From: an uncultured Latescibacterota bacterium
Lineage (GTDB): Bacteria; Latescibacterota; UBA2968
Direction of reading: 5' to 3'
Assembly (NCBI GenBank): GCA_951812755.1
Contig: OX638329.1
Coordinates: forward strand, 2,589,339-2,653,338
DNA: 64,000 nucleotides
Position 1 is the stretch's first letter. The number at the start of each line of letters is the position of its first letter. The position numbers were made by a program, and so were the translations under genes. Of this stretch, positions 27,303-36,936 are shown in pieces. The notes under the pieces were generated by a model, which was not told the origin of the DNA, made no database searches, and saw nothing but the letters and a program-made list of their open reading frames with translations.

Positions 27303-28676
27303 CTATGAAAAAACCACATCTTGCGCAGCATCCACATCCTGAACGCCAATCAGCGACAGGCCATCGGGAATGCGCGTCCCACTCAAATTTGTTTTGGCGG
27401 CAACACATTGGGTGAAGCCCAGTTTGCGTGCTTCGGCCATTCTGCGTTCAATTTGACTAACCGCACGCACTTCTCCGCCCAGCCCCACTTCGCCAATTAC
27501 AACCGTATCTCGGGACATCTGCCTGCTGCGAAAGCTCGACGCCATAGCCATAGCCACGCCCAGATCGACAGCAGGTTCATCAATACGCAAGCCTCCTGCG
27601 ACATTTAAGAAAATATCTTCAGCACCCAATTGCAGTCCCGACCGTTTTTCGAGTACGGCAATTAAAATTGCCATCCGTCGCGCATCAAATCCCGTGGCCA
27701 CGCGCTGCGGGTACCCAAAATTGCTGCGACTGACCAATGCTTGTACTTCGACCAGGATGGGACGCGTGCCTTCAATTGTGCAAACAATGGCTGTGCCTTC
27801 TCTATCGGCTTCGCGTTCGGGCAAAAATACCTGTGAGGGATTATCTACTTCGACCATCCCCCGATCACACATCTCAAAAATGCCGATTTCATTTGTCGAG
27901 CCAAATCGGTTCTTTGCCGCTCGCAAAATGCGAAACGCACCGTGCTGTTCACCCTCCAGATAAAGCACGGTATCGACGATATGTTCGAGCACACGCGGTC
28001 CTGCAACCGTGCCTTCTTTGGTGACATGTCCGATCAAGAAAATCGATGTGCCCGTGCGTTTGCCCAATGCCACCAGTTTTGCAGAAGATTCTCTGACTTG
28101 TGCCACACTTCCGGGTGCGCTTTGTAGATCCGGGCTAAAAATGGTCTGGACTGAATCGACCACAACTGCGACGGGCTGCATCTCTTCGATATAGCCGCAA
28201 ATCAAATCGAGATTGGATTCAGAAATCAAGTACAATTCATCGGATAGCGCGCCGATTCTTTGGGCTCGCATCCGCGTTTGACGAGGGGACTCTTCTGCGG
28301 ATACGTACAGTGTCTTCATACCCGAAAACGCGAGTTGTGCAACGCCTTGCAATAGCAATGTGGATTTGCCTATGCCGGGATCGCCGCCGACAAGCGCGGC
28401 CATGCCGGGCACAATGCCGCCTCCCAATGTGCGGTCAAATTCGCCGATAGCTGTCTCTATGCGGTCTTCTCGGCCGCCCACCACTTCCGTGATCGGCTGC
28501 GGCGGATTTGCTTTGACCCATTCGCCCGCGCGTCTGGTTTGTTTTGCCTCGGGTGATGTCTGTTCTTCGACACAGGTGTTCCACTCGCCACAGGCTACAC
28601 ATCGCCCAAACCATCGTCCCGAATCAGCACCGCATTGTTGACATACATACCGCACGCGCACTTTGCCCATGGGCAT
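27303..28676 (-). CDS. radA: DNA repair protein RadA (Sms)
   Basis: The 457-residue protein has an N-terminal four-cysteine zinc finger (CQQC at 12-15, CVAC at 26-29), a RecA-like ATPase core with Walker A GDPGIGKS, the RadA-specific KNRFGSTNEIG motif and a Lon-type C-terminal domain. RadA drives branch migration and processes recombination intermediates. It starts five bases behind the dnaB stop. Confidence 0.96.
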   Translation of the reverse strand: MPMGKVRVRYVCQQCGADSGRWFGRCVACGEWNTCVEEQTSPEAKQTRRAGEWVKANPPQPITEVVGGREDRIETAIGEFDRTLGGGIVPGMAALVGGDPGIGKSTLLLQGVAQLAFSGMKTLYVSAEESPRQTRMRAQRIGALSDELYLISESNLDLICGYIEEMQPVAVVVDSVQTIFSPDLQSAPGSVAQVRESSAKLVALGKRTGTSIFLIGHVTKEGTVAGPRVLEHIVDTVLYLEGEQHGAFRILRAAKNRFGSTNEIGIFEMCDRGMVEVDNPSQVFLPEREADREGTAIVCTIEGTRPILVEVQALVSRSNFGYPQRVATGFDARRMAILIAVLEKRSGLQLGAEDIFLNVAGGLRIDEPAVDLGVAMAMASSFRSRQMSRDTVVIGEVGLGGEVRAVSQIERRMAEARKLGFTQCVAAKTNLSGTRIPDGLSLIGVQDVDAAQDVVFS

Positions 28677-28681
28677 ATTCC

Positions 28682-30052
28682 TCAGGGAAATTCGCGATAG
28701 ATTTCGGGTTCTTCAAAGCGAAGGCACTCAGCTACAAAAGTTAAAAAGACGTTGCCAATCGGACCGTTGCGCTGCTTGCCCAAAATGACCTCGGCCACAC
28801 CTTCTTGTGTATTGCCCTCTTCATCTACAATGCCATACACTTCGGGGCGAAAGAGAAACATCACCACATCCGCGTCCTGTTCTATCGAGCCACTTTCGCG
28901 CAAATCGGCCAATTGTGGTCGCTTATCCGTGCGACTTTCCACAGCTCGCGACAATTGCGCGCAGGCAACGATCGGAATATCGAGTTCTTTGGCGAGGGCT
29001 TTCAGGGACCGCGAGATAGAGGCGATTTCCTGTTCGCGGCTGCCAAAATTTTCAGATGTGGTCATCAATTGCAGATAATCGACAATGATTAACTCAATAT
29101 TGTATTCGGATTTTGCGCGGCGCGCTTTGGCACGCAGTTCCATTACGGAGATAGCGGGGGTGTCATCAATGTATATAGGGGCTTCAATGAGTTTTCCCGT
29201 CCAATTGGCTAATCTATCCCATTCATCTTCTGATAGCCTGCCCGTTCGCAAACGGTGTGAATTTACACGCGCTTCTGCACACAAGAGTCGCTGTGCGAGT
29301 TGCTCTGTTGCCATTTCCAGCGAAAAATACAGTACGGGTGTGTTGCTCTTCACGGCGGCATTGCGCGCCATGCACAATGTAAGTGCTGTTTTGCCCATCG
29401 ATGGCCTCGACGCCAGGATGATCATATCCGAAGACTGTAAGCCCGCTGTGATCTCATCGAGCTCCGTATAGCCCGTGGTCACGCCCGTCAGCGCGCCGCC
29501 ATGTTCACGCGCTCTATCAATGGCTTCATAAACCTCGGTAAGTGCAGATCCAAGGGGCATGACACCTTGGCCTAATTCGCCTTCGGCAATTTGAAAGACC
29601 CGTTGCTCTGCGCGGTCGATGAGTTCGCGCACATCCTCAGTTTCTTCATAGCTTTCGGTAAGCGTTTGTGTCGCTGCGGCAATTAACCGCCGCCGTTGCG
29701 CTTTTTCCAGCACGATCTGCGCGTGGTATTCGGCATTGGCTGCTGTCGCCATTTCACTCGCCAGTTCGGCAATCAAAATCGCGCCGCCGACATCGTCGAG
29801 TTGGCCCCGGCGCCCGAGTTCTGCGGTGAGTGTTACCTGATCGACAGGCTCGCCGCGCTCTGACATTTTTTGAATTGCCGCATAGACTTTTCGATGTGGG
29901 GTATGGTAAAAAGCCGTTTCGTCTCCCAATACTTCGACCACGCGATTGATTGCCATATTGTCAATCAACATTGCGCCCAACACAGCGCGTTCGACTTCGA
30001 GTGCCTGGGGCAGTGCGCGTTCAGCCGTATTCAATGTCGGATTTTCGACCAT
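28682..30052 (-). CDS. dnaB: Replicative DNA helicase DnaB
   Basis: The 456-residue protein has the DnaB N-terminal helical domain (PQALEVERAVLGAMLIDN) and a RecA-like motor with Walker A SRPSMGKTALTL, Walker B IELIIVDYLQLM and the DnaB motif LKALAKELDIPIVACAQLSR. There is no intein. Its ATG overlaps the stop of the uracil-DNA glycosylase gene by one base. Confidence 0.96.
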   Translation of the reverse strand: MVENPTLNTAERALPQALEVERAVLGAMLIDNMAINRVVEVLGDETAFYHTPHRKVYAAIQKMSERGEPVDQVTLTAELGRRGQLDDVGGAILIAELASEMATAANAEYHAQIVLEKAQRRRLIAAATQTLTESYEETEDVRELIDRAEQRVFQIAEGELGQGVMPLGSALTEVYEAIDRAREHGGALTGVTTGYTELDEITAGLQSSDMIILASRPSMGKTALTLCMARNAAVKSNTPVLYFSLEMATEQLAQRLLCAEARVNSHRLRTGRLSEDEWDRLANWTGKLIEAPIYIDDTPAISVMELRAKARRAKSEYNIELIIVDYLQLMTTSENFGSREQEIASISRSLKALAKELDIPIVACAQLSRAVESRTDKRPQLADLRESGSIEQDADVVMFLFRPEVYGIVDEEGNTQEGVAEVILGKQRNGPIGNVFLTFVAECLRFEEPEIYREFP

Positions 30053-30723
30053 TAAATTTCAGTTCCATCGTAAAGTTTGCGAACCAGTTTCAAATCTTCC
30101 CACGCAGGGCGCTTCCACTGTGTATTTCTCAACAGGGCAGCGGGGTGATATGTGGGGACCAGTTTCGCGCCCTGATATTCAAAAATTTTCCCCCGCAAAC
30201 GCCCCATCGACTCGGTGGTCTGCAACAGGGTTTGTGCGGCAAAACGGCCAAGGGTGCATATTACAACGGGCGCAATCTGTTCAATTTGCTGTAGCAGATA
30301 AGGCTGGCAGGCGGCAATCTCATCGGGTTTGGGGTCCCGATTATTGGGCGGCCTGCATTTGATGACATTGGCGATATAGACGTCTTCGCGCGTCAAACCC
30401 ATGGCTTCGATCATTCGCGTCAACAATTGTCCCGCAGCTCCCACAAAAGGTAGCCCCTGCCGATCTTCTTCTGCGCCGGGTGCTTCGCCGATAAATACGA
30501 GGTCTGCATCAGTACGGCCGCTGCCAAATACGACTGAGGTGCGCGTTCGCGCTAATCCGCATTTTTGACAGCTACAAGCCTCTTGACTCAAAATAGTCAG
30601 GGAATCACTGTCCGATCCTCGATCATTCATCCGCGCAATTGAGGCGGGCGCATAAGCGATTTCCCGCGCTAAAAAATCGCGTGCGAGCGCGAGAGTTTCC
30701 AACAGATCGGGGGATTCATTCAT
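30052..30723 (-). CDS. Family 4-type uracil-DNA glycosylase
   Basis: The 223-residue protein starts at ATG 30723 inside the last codons of coaBC; a longer reading frame would lie within that gene. It has [17 protein letters not shown] (the catalytic loop region), [12 protein letters not shown] and [10 protein letters not shown], all typical of family 4 UDG. Four cysteines (SCQKC near the start, C in IKCRPP, C in IAACQP) probably hold a 4Fe-4S cluster. It removes uracil from DNA in base excision repair. Confidence 0.9.
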   Translation of the reverse strand: MNESPDLLETLALARDFLAREIAYAPASIARMNDRGSDSDSLTILSQEACSCQKCGLARTRTSVVFGSGRTDADLVFIGEAPGAEEDRQGLPFVGAAGQLLTRMIEAMGLTREDVYIANVIKCRPPNNRDPKPDEIAACQPYLLQQIEQIAPVVICTLGRFAAQTLLQTTESMGRLRGKIFEYQGAKLVPTYHPAALLRNTQWKRPAWEDLKLVRKLYDGTEI

Positions 30724-31921
30724 GCGCGTTCTCCCAACGCGACGCCAGCCAATCCAAAATGCGGTCTGCCACATCGCGTTTGGACATCAGTGGCAATGCG
30801 ACAGGTTCCCGATGGGGTTCGATAAAAGTTACGACATTGGTATCGACAGCAAACCCTGCACCTTCCACATTCAATTCGTTCAACACAATCAGGTCAAGGT
30901 TTTTCTCATGGAGCTTTTTGTGGGCATTTTCCAGCGCGTGATCAGTCTCCATTGCAAACCCGATCACGACCCGATCTCCCTTGTTTTTTCCCAGGGGAAT
31001 TAAAAAATCTTCATTGGGCAGAAGATGAAGGGACAGATCACCATCGCGTTTTTTAATTTTTGATTTGGATACATGTTCGGGGCGAAAATCGAGCACCGCT
31101 GCGGTCATAATTAGCGCGTCGGCCTTCTGATATGCGCGGGTGGTCGCTGCTTTTAAGTCGGCAACTGTGCGGACATATTCGACCTTTACACCGGCGGGTG
31201 CGGGGAGTTCTGTCGGTCCGCTGATCAACGCGATCTCGGCACCTCGGCGGTGCGCTTGTTCGGCAATAGCATAGCCCATTTTGCCCGTTGAGCGATTGGT
31301 GATAAAACGCACGGGGTCAATGGGTTGCTCTGTCCTGCCCGCTGTCACTACAATGCGTTTCCCCGCAAGTGATTGCGTCGCGCCCATCATACTGCTGGCC
31401 TCATCCACAATCTCATGGGGTTCGGCCATGCGTCCCATTCCCTCGGCACCCGAGGCGAGCAATCCCGCCCCCGGCCCAACTACCCGATAGCCGTCTTTTT
31501 TTAAGAACTCGATATTTTGTCGTACAGCACCGCGTTCCCACATTTGGGTTTCCATTGCCGGGGCGAGTAAAACAGGTGCTTCTGCAGCCAACAATGTACA
31601 GGTCAACAGGTCGTCGGCCAACCCATGGGCCAATTTGCCCATGCAATTTGCAGTTGCTGGCGCGACAATGATCAGATCGGCCCACTTGCCCAAATGCACA
31701 TGGATAACATCGGGGTCGCCATCCGACGGAAACAAATCCGTATAGACGCGATGGTGTGAGAGTGCTTCAAAAGTGAGGGGTTGCACAAACTTCTGTGCAG
31801 CGGGCGTCATGACCACCCGAACCTCTGCGCCTGCATTCTGAAGAAGACGCAATAAGAATACGCTTTTATAGGCGGCAATTCCACCGCTAACGCCCAGAAG
31901 AATCCTCTTTCCCGCCAGCAT
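30716..31921 (-). CDS. coaBC: Phosphopantothenoylcysteine decarboxylase/synthase CoaBC
   Basis: The 401-residue bifunctional protein has a flavin-dependent CoaC half (about 1-185, [14 protein letters not shown]) and a CoaB half (about 190-400, [19 protein letters not shown] and NRSTGKMG). It performs two steps of coenzyme A synthesis. Two positions of the decarboxylase half differ from E. coli Dfp: PAMN is PAME, and the catalytic-flap ACG is ASG. As far as I recall, an acidic residue and Ser at these places also occur together in Bacteroidota CoaBC, so the enzyme is probably active. The gene overlaps both neighbours (rpoZ by 35 and udg by 8 bases). Confidence 0.93.
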   Translation of the reverse strand: MLAGKRILLGVSGGIAAYKSVFLLRLLQNAGAEVRVVMTPAAQKFVQPLTFEALSHHRVYTDLFPSDGDPDVIHVHLGKWADLIIVAPATANCMGKLAHGLADDLLTCTLLAAEAPVLLAPAMETQMWERGAVRQNIEFLKKDGYRVVGPGAGLLASGAEGMGRMAEPHEIVDEASSMMGATQSLAGKRIVVTAGRTEQPIDPVRFITNRSTGKMGYAIAEQAHRRGAEIALISGPTELPAPAGVKVEYVRTVADLKAATTRAYQKADALIMTAAVLDFRPEHVSKSKIKKRDGDLSLHLLPNEDFLIPLGKNKGDRVVIGFAMETDHALENAHKKLHEKNLDLIVLNELNVEGAGFAVDTNVVTFIEPHREPVALPLMSKRDVADRILDWLASRWENAHE

Positions 31922-32114
31922 AGGTCACCTGAATTTTCTTTTCTATAATTCGGTCCAGTGCAATGGTTGTTATTTTTTCTTCACCTTCGGGCACACCCGC
32001 AACCAGCCGGACTTTATTCAGCCTGCGCGCTTCTTTTGATGCCAACAACACGGCTTGATAGGAATTCATATCCTCTTCAACTGTTAATTCCTCAGTGAAA
32101 AATACGTTTGACAT
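31887..32114 (-). CDS. rpoZ: RNA polymerase omega subunit
   Basis: The 75-residue product starts at ATG 32114 with AAGGAG eight bases upstream. NSYQAVLLASKEARRLN matches the conserved N-terminal helix of omega. The place between gmk and coaBC is the classical one. The 3' end overlaps coaBC by 35 bases. Confidence 0.85.
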   Translation of the reverse strand: MSNVFFTEELTVEEDMNSYQAVLLASKEARRLNKVRLVAGVPEGEEKITTIALDRIIEKKIQVTYAGGKEDSSGR

Positions 32115-32192
32115 AATGCACTCCTTATCAGAAATGGGATTCTCGTACCTCAATAACGGGCTGGAGATAGGTCGGGAACATAGTCGGAGTTT

Positions 32193-32846
32193 TTAGAGAT
32201 TCAATCCACTCAAACACATCCGCCGTGTGCGCCGTCGCTCTGCGCGAATAATAGCGAGTAAATCGGCGATGGCCTTTTCCAATTTGTCATTTACGACAAC
32301 GTAGTCGCTGTTTTTGGCCTGAACGAGTTCAGAAACGGCATTTTCCATACGCAAGCGAAAGGCCGACGTGCTTTCAGACTGTCGTGCATTGAGGCGCTCT
32401 GCAAGCACATCGAGAGAAGGCGGCACGACAAATACGGTTACACAGCGATCTCCCAGGACCTCATTCCACGCGGCCACGCCTTGCACATCCACGTCCATTA
32501 ACATCACCTGTCCGCCGCTCATGGCTTTTGCAACCGCGTCGAATGTTGCGCCGTAAAGATGTCCGTGTACTTCGGCAGACTCGACAAAATCGCCCCGCTT
32601 TTGCATGGCCTCAAATTGTGCAACTGTCACAAAATGACGGGCAAGACCCTCTACTTCGTCATCGCGTGGTGGTCGCGTTGTTGTCGTCACACACCGCCGC
32701 ACGCCGGAATCTGCACGCAAAACCCCCTGGCACATCGACGTTTTTCCCACTCCCGATGGCCCGGCGACGATCACGGCAAATGCGTTGGGACTATCGCTCA
32801 ACTTTTGTCTAATCTGTCCAACATCAGTTTCTTCTGATTTAATCAT
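32193..32846 (-). CDS. gmk: Guanylate kinase
   Basis: The 217-residue protein has the P-loop GPSGVGKT, the GMP-binding TTTTRPPRDDEVEG and the lid region. It converts GMP to GDP. It sits nine bases behind yicC and 78 bases before rpoZ, the order yicC-gmk-rpoZ-coaBC being widely conserved. Confidence 0.95.
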   Translation of the reverse strand: MIKSEETDVGQIRQKLSDSPNAFAVIVAGPSGVGKTSMCQGVLRADSGVRRCVTTTTRPPRDDEVEGLARHFVTVAQFEAMQKRGDFVESAEVHGHLYGATFDAVAKAMSGGQVMLMDVDVQGVAAWNEVLGDRCVTVFVVPPSLDVLAERLNARQSESTSAFRLRMENAVSELVQAKNSDYVVVNDKLEKAIADLLAIIRAERRRTRRMCLSGLNL

Positions 32847-32855
32847 CCGCGATTT

Positions 32856-33728
32856 TTACTCGATGTTTTGAACCTGTTCTTTAAGTTTTTCAATTTCTTC
32901 TTTGATATCTACGACCACATGGGCTATCGTCGCGTCACCCGCTTTGGATCCCAGGGTATTGGCTTCTCTGAGCATTTCTTGCAGCAAAAAATCGAGACGC
33001 CGACCAACGGCTTCCTTGCGGTTGAGCATATCGAGAAACTGTGCGTTGTGGCTGTGAAAACGCACGCATTCTTCTGTTATGTCGCTGCGATTGGCCAAGA
33101 GGGCAATTTCCATCAATACCCTGCTCTCGTCAATTTGTTCAGGCGTTAATAATTGCGCCAATTTTTCCTCTAATTTCTCCCGAACAGTTTCTACTCGCTC
33201 GGGTGCGAGTTCTTCGACGCGCTGGAGAAATTCGTCGAGCACTAAAATGCGCGTGCGAAGATCACAGGCGAGTTTTTCACCTTCTGCCAGGCACATGGCC
33301 CGGCAGGCATCAATGGCCTGACTGAGTGCAGCAGATACCACTTTCCAGAGGGCGTCAGAATCGAGCTCGGGAATTTCAAATGCGAATATTTGAGGCAATT
33401 GGGCAATTTGCATCAAATCGATATCGCCTGATATATCCGCGCGAATTTCTTTAATTCCTTTGAGATACGCAGATAGGACTTCGGGCTTAAGAATGGGAAT
33501 GCCCTGCTCTGATGCAGTACCCTGCAAGGTGATACTCACATCGAGTCGCCCTCTTGAAAAGACCGACAAAACCCGTTCTTTGATACGAGGCTCAAGCTCA
33601 GACAAAGAACGGGGCATGCGTACCATTACATCGCCATAGCGTCCATTGACCGACCGAATTTCAACAATAACACGTCCCACTCCCCCTTCTGCAACGCCCT
33701 TTCCAAAACCGGTCATGCTGGCGATCAT
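32856..33728 (-). CDS. yicC: YicC-family endoribonuclease/adaptor protein
   Basis: The 290-residue protein begins MIASMTGFGKG, the hallmark of the family, and ends with the DUF1732 region (EMLREANTLGSKAGD). I choose ATG 33728, with a GTGGGAG-like site upstream, over a GTG four codons earlier. YicC has been linked to RNA decay in E. coli. It is the first gene of the long minus-strand run. Confidence 0.92.
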   Translation of the reverse strand: MIASMTGFGKGVAEGGVGRVIVEIRSVNGRYGDVMVRMPRSLSELEPRIKERVLSVFSRGRLDVSITLQGTASEQGIPILKPEVLSAYLKGIKEIRADISGDIDLMQIAQLPQIFAFEIPELDSDALWKVVSAALSQAIDACRAMCLAEGEKLACDLRTRILVLDEFLQRVEELAPERVETVREKLEEKLAQLLTPEQIDESRVLMEIALLANRSDITEECVRFHSHNAQFLDMLNRKEAVGRRLDFLLQEMLREANTLGSKAGDATIAHVVVDIKEEIEKLKEQVQNIE

Positions 33729-33793
33729 ACCCGCTCCCACCTTCTGGCAAATGTAGAAAAAAATGTCTTAAACAATGGATTAGAAAGCTAAAA

Positions 33794-33822
33794 AAGATAC
33801 TCAATTTATATATCGTTGTCAA
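33794..33822 (-). promoter_or_regulatory. Promoter of the yicC-gmk-rpoZ-coaBC run
   Basis: On the minus strand, a perfect -35 TTGACA (33817-33822) stands 17 bases from TATCTT (33794-33799). Transcription would start about 60 bases before the yicC ATG. Confidence 0.65.
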
Positions 33823-33906
33823 TCAAACTGGATCAGACTACGATTTTAAGGTTGTCAATCGCATTTTCCCGCTGAGGTGATCTCGAGTTGTGTTTCTACA
33901 CTTTGA

Positions 33907-33935
33907 TTGACCTCAACGAGGTAAGACGGTATATT
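33907..33935 (+). promoter_or_regulatory. lepA promoter P1
   Basis: TTGACC (33907-33912) and TATATT (33930-33935) are separated by 17 bases, the same hexamers and spacing as the antitoxin promoter at 10766 and the putative sRNA promoter at 53957. Confidence 0.65.
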
Positions 33936-33961
33936 CTTATGCTTTATGGCGTTTATTGAAC

Positions 33962-33970
33962 TGCTATACT
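33962..33970 (+). promoter_or_regulatory. Possible extended -10 promoter P2 of lepA
   Basis: TGCTATACT fits an extended -10 element (TGnTATACT) without a clear -35 box. Its start site would fall in the palindrome at 33972-33995. Confidence 0.4.
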
Positions 33971-33971
33971 G

Positions 33972-33995
33972 ACGTTGTGCTGCGCAGCACAACGT
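33972..33995. other. Perfect 24-bp palindrome in the lepA leader
   Basis: The two 12-base halves, ACGTTGTGCTGC and its complement, are exact inverted copies with no spacer. In RNA this forms a hairpin of at least ten pairs about 50 bases before the lepA start; in DNA it could be an operator at the start site of P2. No T run follows, so it is not a terminator. Confidence 0.7.
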
Positions 33996-34043
33996 TCACG
34001 CGCCTTCATATACTACTTCTCGGACTTGTTGAAACGCAAAAAT

Positions 34044-35843
34044 ATGAATCTTCAGAATATTCGAAATTTTTCCATCATCGCGCACATTGACCATGGAAAA
34101 TCAACTCTGGCTGACCGGTTGCTCGAGCAGACGCAAACTCTGAGTAAATTTCAGATGCAAGATCAGGTGCTCGACAGCATGGATCTCGAGCGCGAGCGGG
34201 GGATTACCATTAAATCGCACGCCATTCGCATGGATTACACGGCGCCAGATGGCCAGATTTATGAACTCAACCTCATCGATACACCGGGCCATGTCGATTT
34301 CTCTTATGAAGTCTCGCGCAGCCTCACCGCATGTGAAGGTGCGCTGCTCCTCGTTGACGCGGCCCAGGGGGTGGAAGCCCAAACCGTTAGCAATGTCCTC
34401 CTCGCTATGGAGCACGACCTGTTCATCATTCCCGTGATTAACAAAATTGACTTGCCCGGTGCCGAAGTAGATCGCGTGGTCATGCAACTCCACGACTTGC
34501 TCGGTGTAGAAGAAGAGGAAATTGTCAAAATCAGTGCCAAAGAGGGCATTGGGATTGATACACTCTTGAGTGCCATCATCGATGAGATACCGCCCCCTGA
34601 TGGGAACCCGGATGCGCCCCTCAAGGCCCTCATATTCGATTCTATTTTTGATCAATATCGCGGTGTCGTGGCTTATGTGCGCGTTTTTGATGGCGTTTTG
34701 AAAAAAAATATGCCCATCCGACTTTTTTCGACTCGCCAAAATTACGACGCCGAAGAAATTGGCACCCTCAAACTCAAACGCATCAAACAACAAAGCCTTA
34801 GCGCTGGCGAAGTCGGATATCTCATCGCGGGGATAAAAGATCTTGAAGACGCTCGAGTCGGAGACACTGTCACCGGTGCTGAAAATCCCGCTATTCATCC
34901 CTTACCCGGCTATCAGGAAGTCAAACCCATGGTTTTTGCCGGGCTTTATCCCGTATTATCAGATGATTTTGAAAACCTTCGCTCTGCACTCGAAAAACTG
35001 CGCCTGAACGATGCGTCATTGTCCTACGAACCCGAAACTTCGACAGCACTCGGTTTCGGGTTCCGATGTGGCTTTCTCGGTCTGCTCCATATGGAAATTG
35101 TCCAGGAGCGACTGGATCGCGAATTTAACATAGACATCATTACTACTGTGCCCAATGTCGAATATCGCGTGCGTCTGACCAGTGGCGAGCATATCGATGT
35201 GCAAAATCCCGCTGAGATGCCCCCTGCGGGAAATATAGAAGATATTGCCGAACCCATGCTCGATGCCCAAATTCTGGTGCCCTCTGAATATGTGGGCAAT
35301 ATCATGCGTATTGCACAAGATCGTCGGGGCCATTATCGGACGACCGAATACATTGACCCCACACGCGCCCTCTTGCGCTATGATCTGCCGTTATCCGAAA
35401 TTGTAATTGATTTCTACGACCGTCTCAAGTCGGTCTCGCGCGGTTATGCCTCGTTTGACTACGAATACAAAAAACATCAGGTAGCGGATCTGGTCAAACT
35501 CGACCTGCTCATCAACGGCGAACCTTTAGACGCACTTTCTGCAATTGTTCACCGCGACAAAGCCTATGAATGGGGGCGTGCGTTGAGCCAAAAACTCAAA
35601 GCACTAATCCCACGCCAGCTCTTTGAAGTCGTTATTCAAGCGGCAATTGGTGCCAAAGTAATCTCGCGCGAAACCGTGCGTCCCTTCCGCAAAAACGTCA
35701 CTGCCAAATGTTATGGCGGCGATATTACCCGCAAGCGCAAACTCCTCGAGCGTCAAAGAGAGGGCAAAAAACGCATGAAACAAGTTGGCGCAGTAGAAAT
35801 CCCACAAGAGGCATTTCTCGCTGTTTTGCAGATGGAAGTGTGA
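34044..35843 (+). CDS. lepA: Elongation factor 4 (LepA)
   Basis: The 599-residue protein has G1 [10 protein letters not shown]3 DTPGHVDF and G4 NKIDLPGA of translational GTPases and the LepA-specific C-terminal domain ([20 protein letters not shown]). I start at ATG 34044, which gives the standard [19 protein letters not shown] beginning and the usual 600-residue length; a frame extending to 33975 would run through the palindrome. The ribosome site is weak. The stop TGA is the first triplet of an intergenic repeat. The gene is followed by lepB, as in E. coli. Confidence 0.96.
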   Translation: MNLQNIRNFSIIAHIDHGKSTLADRLLEQTQTLSKFQMQDQVLDSMDLERERGITIKSHAIRMDYTAPDGQIYELNLIDTPGHVDFSYEVSRSLTACEGALLLVDAAQGVEAQTVSNVLLAMEHDLFIIPVINKIDLPGAEVDRVVMQLHDLLGVEEEEIVKISAKEGIGIDTLLSAIIDEIPPPDGNPDAPLKALIFDSIFDQYRGVVAYVRVFDGVLKKNMPIRLFSTRQNYDAEEIGTLKLKRIKQQSLSAGEVGYLIAGIKDLEDARVGDTVTGAENPAIHPLPGYQEVKPMVFAGLYPVLSDDFENLRSALEKLRLNDASLSYEPETSTALGFGFRCGFLGLLHMEIVQERLDREFNIDIITTVPNVEYRVRLTSGEHIDVQNPAEMPPAGNIEDIAEPMLDAQILVPSEYVGNIMRIAQDRRGHYRTTEYIDPTRALLRYDLPLSEIVIDFYDRLKSVSRGYASFDYEYKKHQVADLVKLDLLINGEPLDALSAIVHRDKAYEWGRALSQKLKALIPRQLFEVVIQAAIGAKVISRETVRPFRKNVTAKCYGGDITRKRKLLERQREGKKRMKQVGAVEIPQEAFLAVLQMEV

Positions 35844-35882
35844 TCCGCAGATGACGCAGATGAACGCAGATGAACGCAGATA
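35835..35882. repeat. CGCAGATGAACG-type repeat (family A) at the lepA stop
   Basis: Three units of CGCAGATGA(A) follow directly on the lepA stop codon. The 20 bases ending in the first unit, including the stop, are identical with the 20 bases at the end of the ybbP-like gene (54988-55007, other strand), although the two genes are unrelated. Confidence 0.8.
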
Positions 35883-35915
35883 TCCGATCCGCCTGGGATG
35901 GAATATATAATGTAG

Positions 35916-35936
35916 GAACGGGTTTCAAACCCGTTC
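35916..35936. repeat. REP-like palindrome before lepB
   Basis: Two 10-base arms (GAACGGGTTT and its complement) flank a single base, seven bases before the lepB ATG. Very similar palindromes occur between genes in many bacterial genomes as far as I recall. It would form a tight hairpin in the lepB leader. Confidence 0.6.
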
Positions 35937-35942
35937 ACAATT

Positions 35943-36626
35943 ATGAAAAAATCCGTGACTATTGAATATATCAAAGCCATCTTACTCGCGTTTACACTCG
36001 CGCTTTTTATTCGCATATTTGTCGTGCAGGCATTTCGCATTCCTTCAGGATCGATGGAAAACACTTTGCTGGTCGGAGATTTTTTGCTGGCGAATAAATT
36101 TATTTACGGCGCTCGCATTCCCTTTACCGACATTCGCCTGCCTGCGTGGTGCTCGCCAGCCCCCGGCGATATTGTCATTTTTCAGTATCCCAGAGATCCA
36201 TCCCGCGATTTTATCAAACGCATTGTTGCAGGCCCCGGGCAGAAAGTTGAAATAAAAGATAAACTCCTTTATGTTGACGATAAACGCGCGATTGACCCGT
36301 CCAAAGCCAAATATATAGATTCTGTTATTCTCAAACGGAGATCGGTGGCCAATACGCGGGATAACTACGGGCCTAAGATCGTGCCCGAAGACTGCTATTT
36401 TGTGATGGGTGACAACCGCGACAGCAGTGAAGATAGTCGATACTGGGGCTTTCTCAAGCGCGATCTCATTCGAGGTCAAGCATTTCTTCTCTACTGGTCC
36501 TGGGCACCAGATGATCGCGTCCCCGCATATAGCAACGTGACGTCTCTGCTCAGTATTGTGTTCTATAATCTGTTCCATTTTCCAGAGCGCGTGCGCTGGC
36601 AACGCATTGGTATGCTCGTGGAGTGA
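35943..36626 (+). CDS. lepB: Signal peptidase I
   Basis: The 227-residue protein has one N-terminal membrane segment (about 10-30), the catalytic serine S37 in IPSGSM, the catalytic lysine K92 in DFIKRIVAGPG and the family box GDNRDSSEDSRYWG. It cleaves signal peptides outside the inner membrane. No good ribosome site precedes the ATG; the palindrome takes its place, so initiation may be controlled by that hairpin or depend on lepA. Confidence 0.94.
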   Translation: MKKSVTIEYIKAILLAFTLALFIRIFVVQAFRIPSGSMENTLLVGDFLLANKFIYGARIPFTDIRLPAWCSPAPGDIVIFQYPRDPSRDFIKRIVAGPGQKVEIKDKLLYVDDKRAIDPSKAKYIDSVILKRRSVANTRDNYGPKIVPEDCYFVMGDNRDSSEDSRYWGFLKRDLIRGQAFLLYWSWAPDDRVPAYSNVTSLLSIVFYNLFHFPERVRWQRIGMLVE

Positions 36627-36717
36627 AATTCATATATAACTGCCGGTGAGCGTGCAGTATTGCGATGCACCTCTGGAATCAATTTTTTCTGAAAAATATT
36701 TCGCTGAGGAGGTTTCT

Positions 36718-36936
36718 ATGGCTTCATCGACAGATCCACAAGTACTCATTCAACAGGTGCTTCACAAACTACAGTTGCTTCCACCTGAACGCCTTGCAAC
36801 GGTTGAAGACTTTATCGACTTTCTCTACCAAAAAGATCGGGATCGAGAATTGACTCAGGCTGCATCAATGACCGCTGAAGCCAGTTTTAATCGGGTATGG
36901 AATAATCCAGAAGATGCAGACTACGACAACCTATAG
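36718..36936 (+). CDS. DUF2281-like antitoxin
   Basis: The 72-residue product starts at ATG 36718 with GAGGAGG at 36706-36712. The part QLLPPERLATVEDFIDFLYQ is typical of DUF2281-type antitoxins. It overlaps the MazF-like toxin gene by 23 bases, which is the usual toxin-antitoxin arrangement and supports the assignment. Confidence 0.75.
   Translation: MASSTDPQVLIQQVLHKLQLLPPERLATVEDFIDFLYQKDRDRELTQAASMTAEASFNRVWNNPEDADYDNL

Noticed and set aside
30716-31921. CoaBC inactive because of changed PAMN and ACG motifs
   Set aside because: The same pair of changes occurs, as far as I recall, in working Bacteroidota enzymes, and the gene stands in its normal operon.
34101-34898. 265-residue open frame antisense to lepA
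   Set aside because: It lies wholly within lepA, mirrors its codon structure and shows no recognisable motif or ribosome site.
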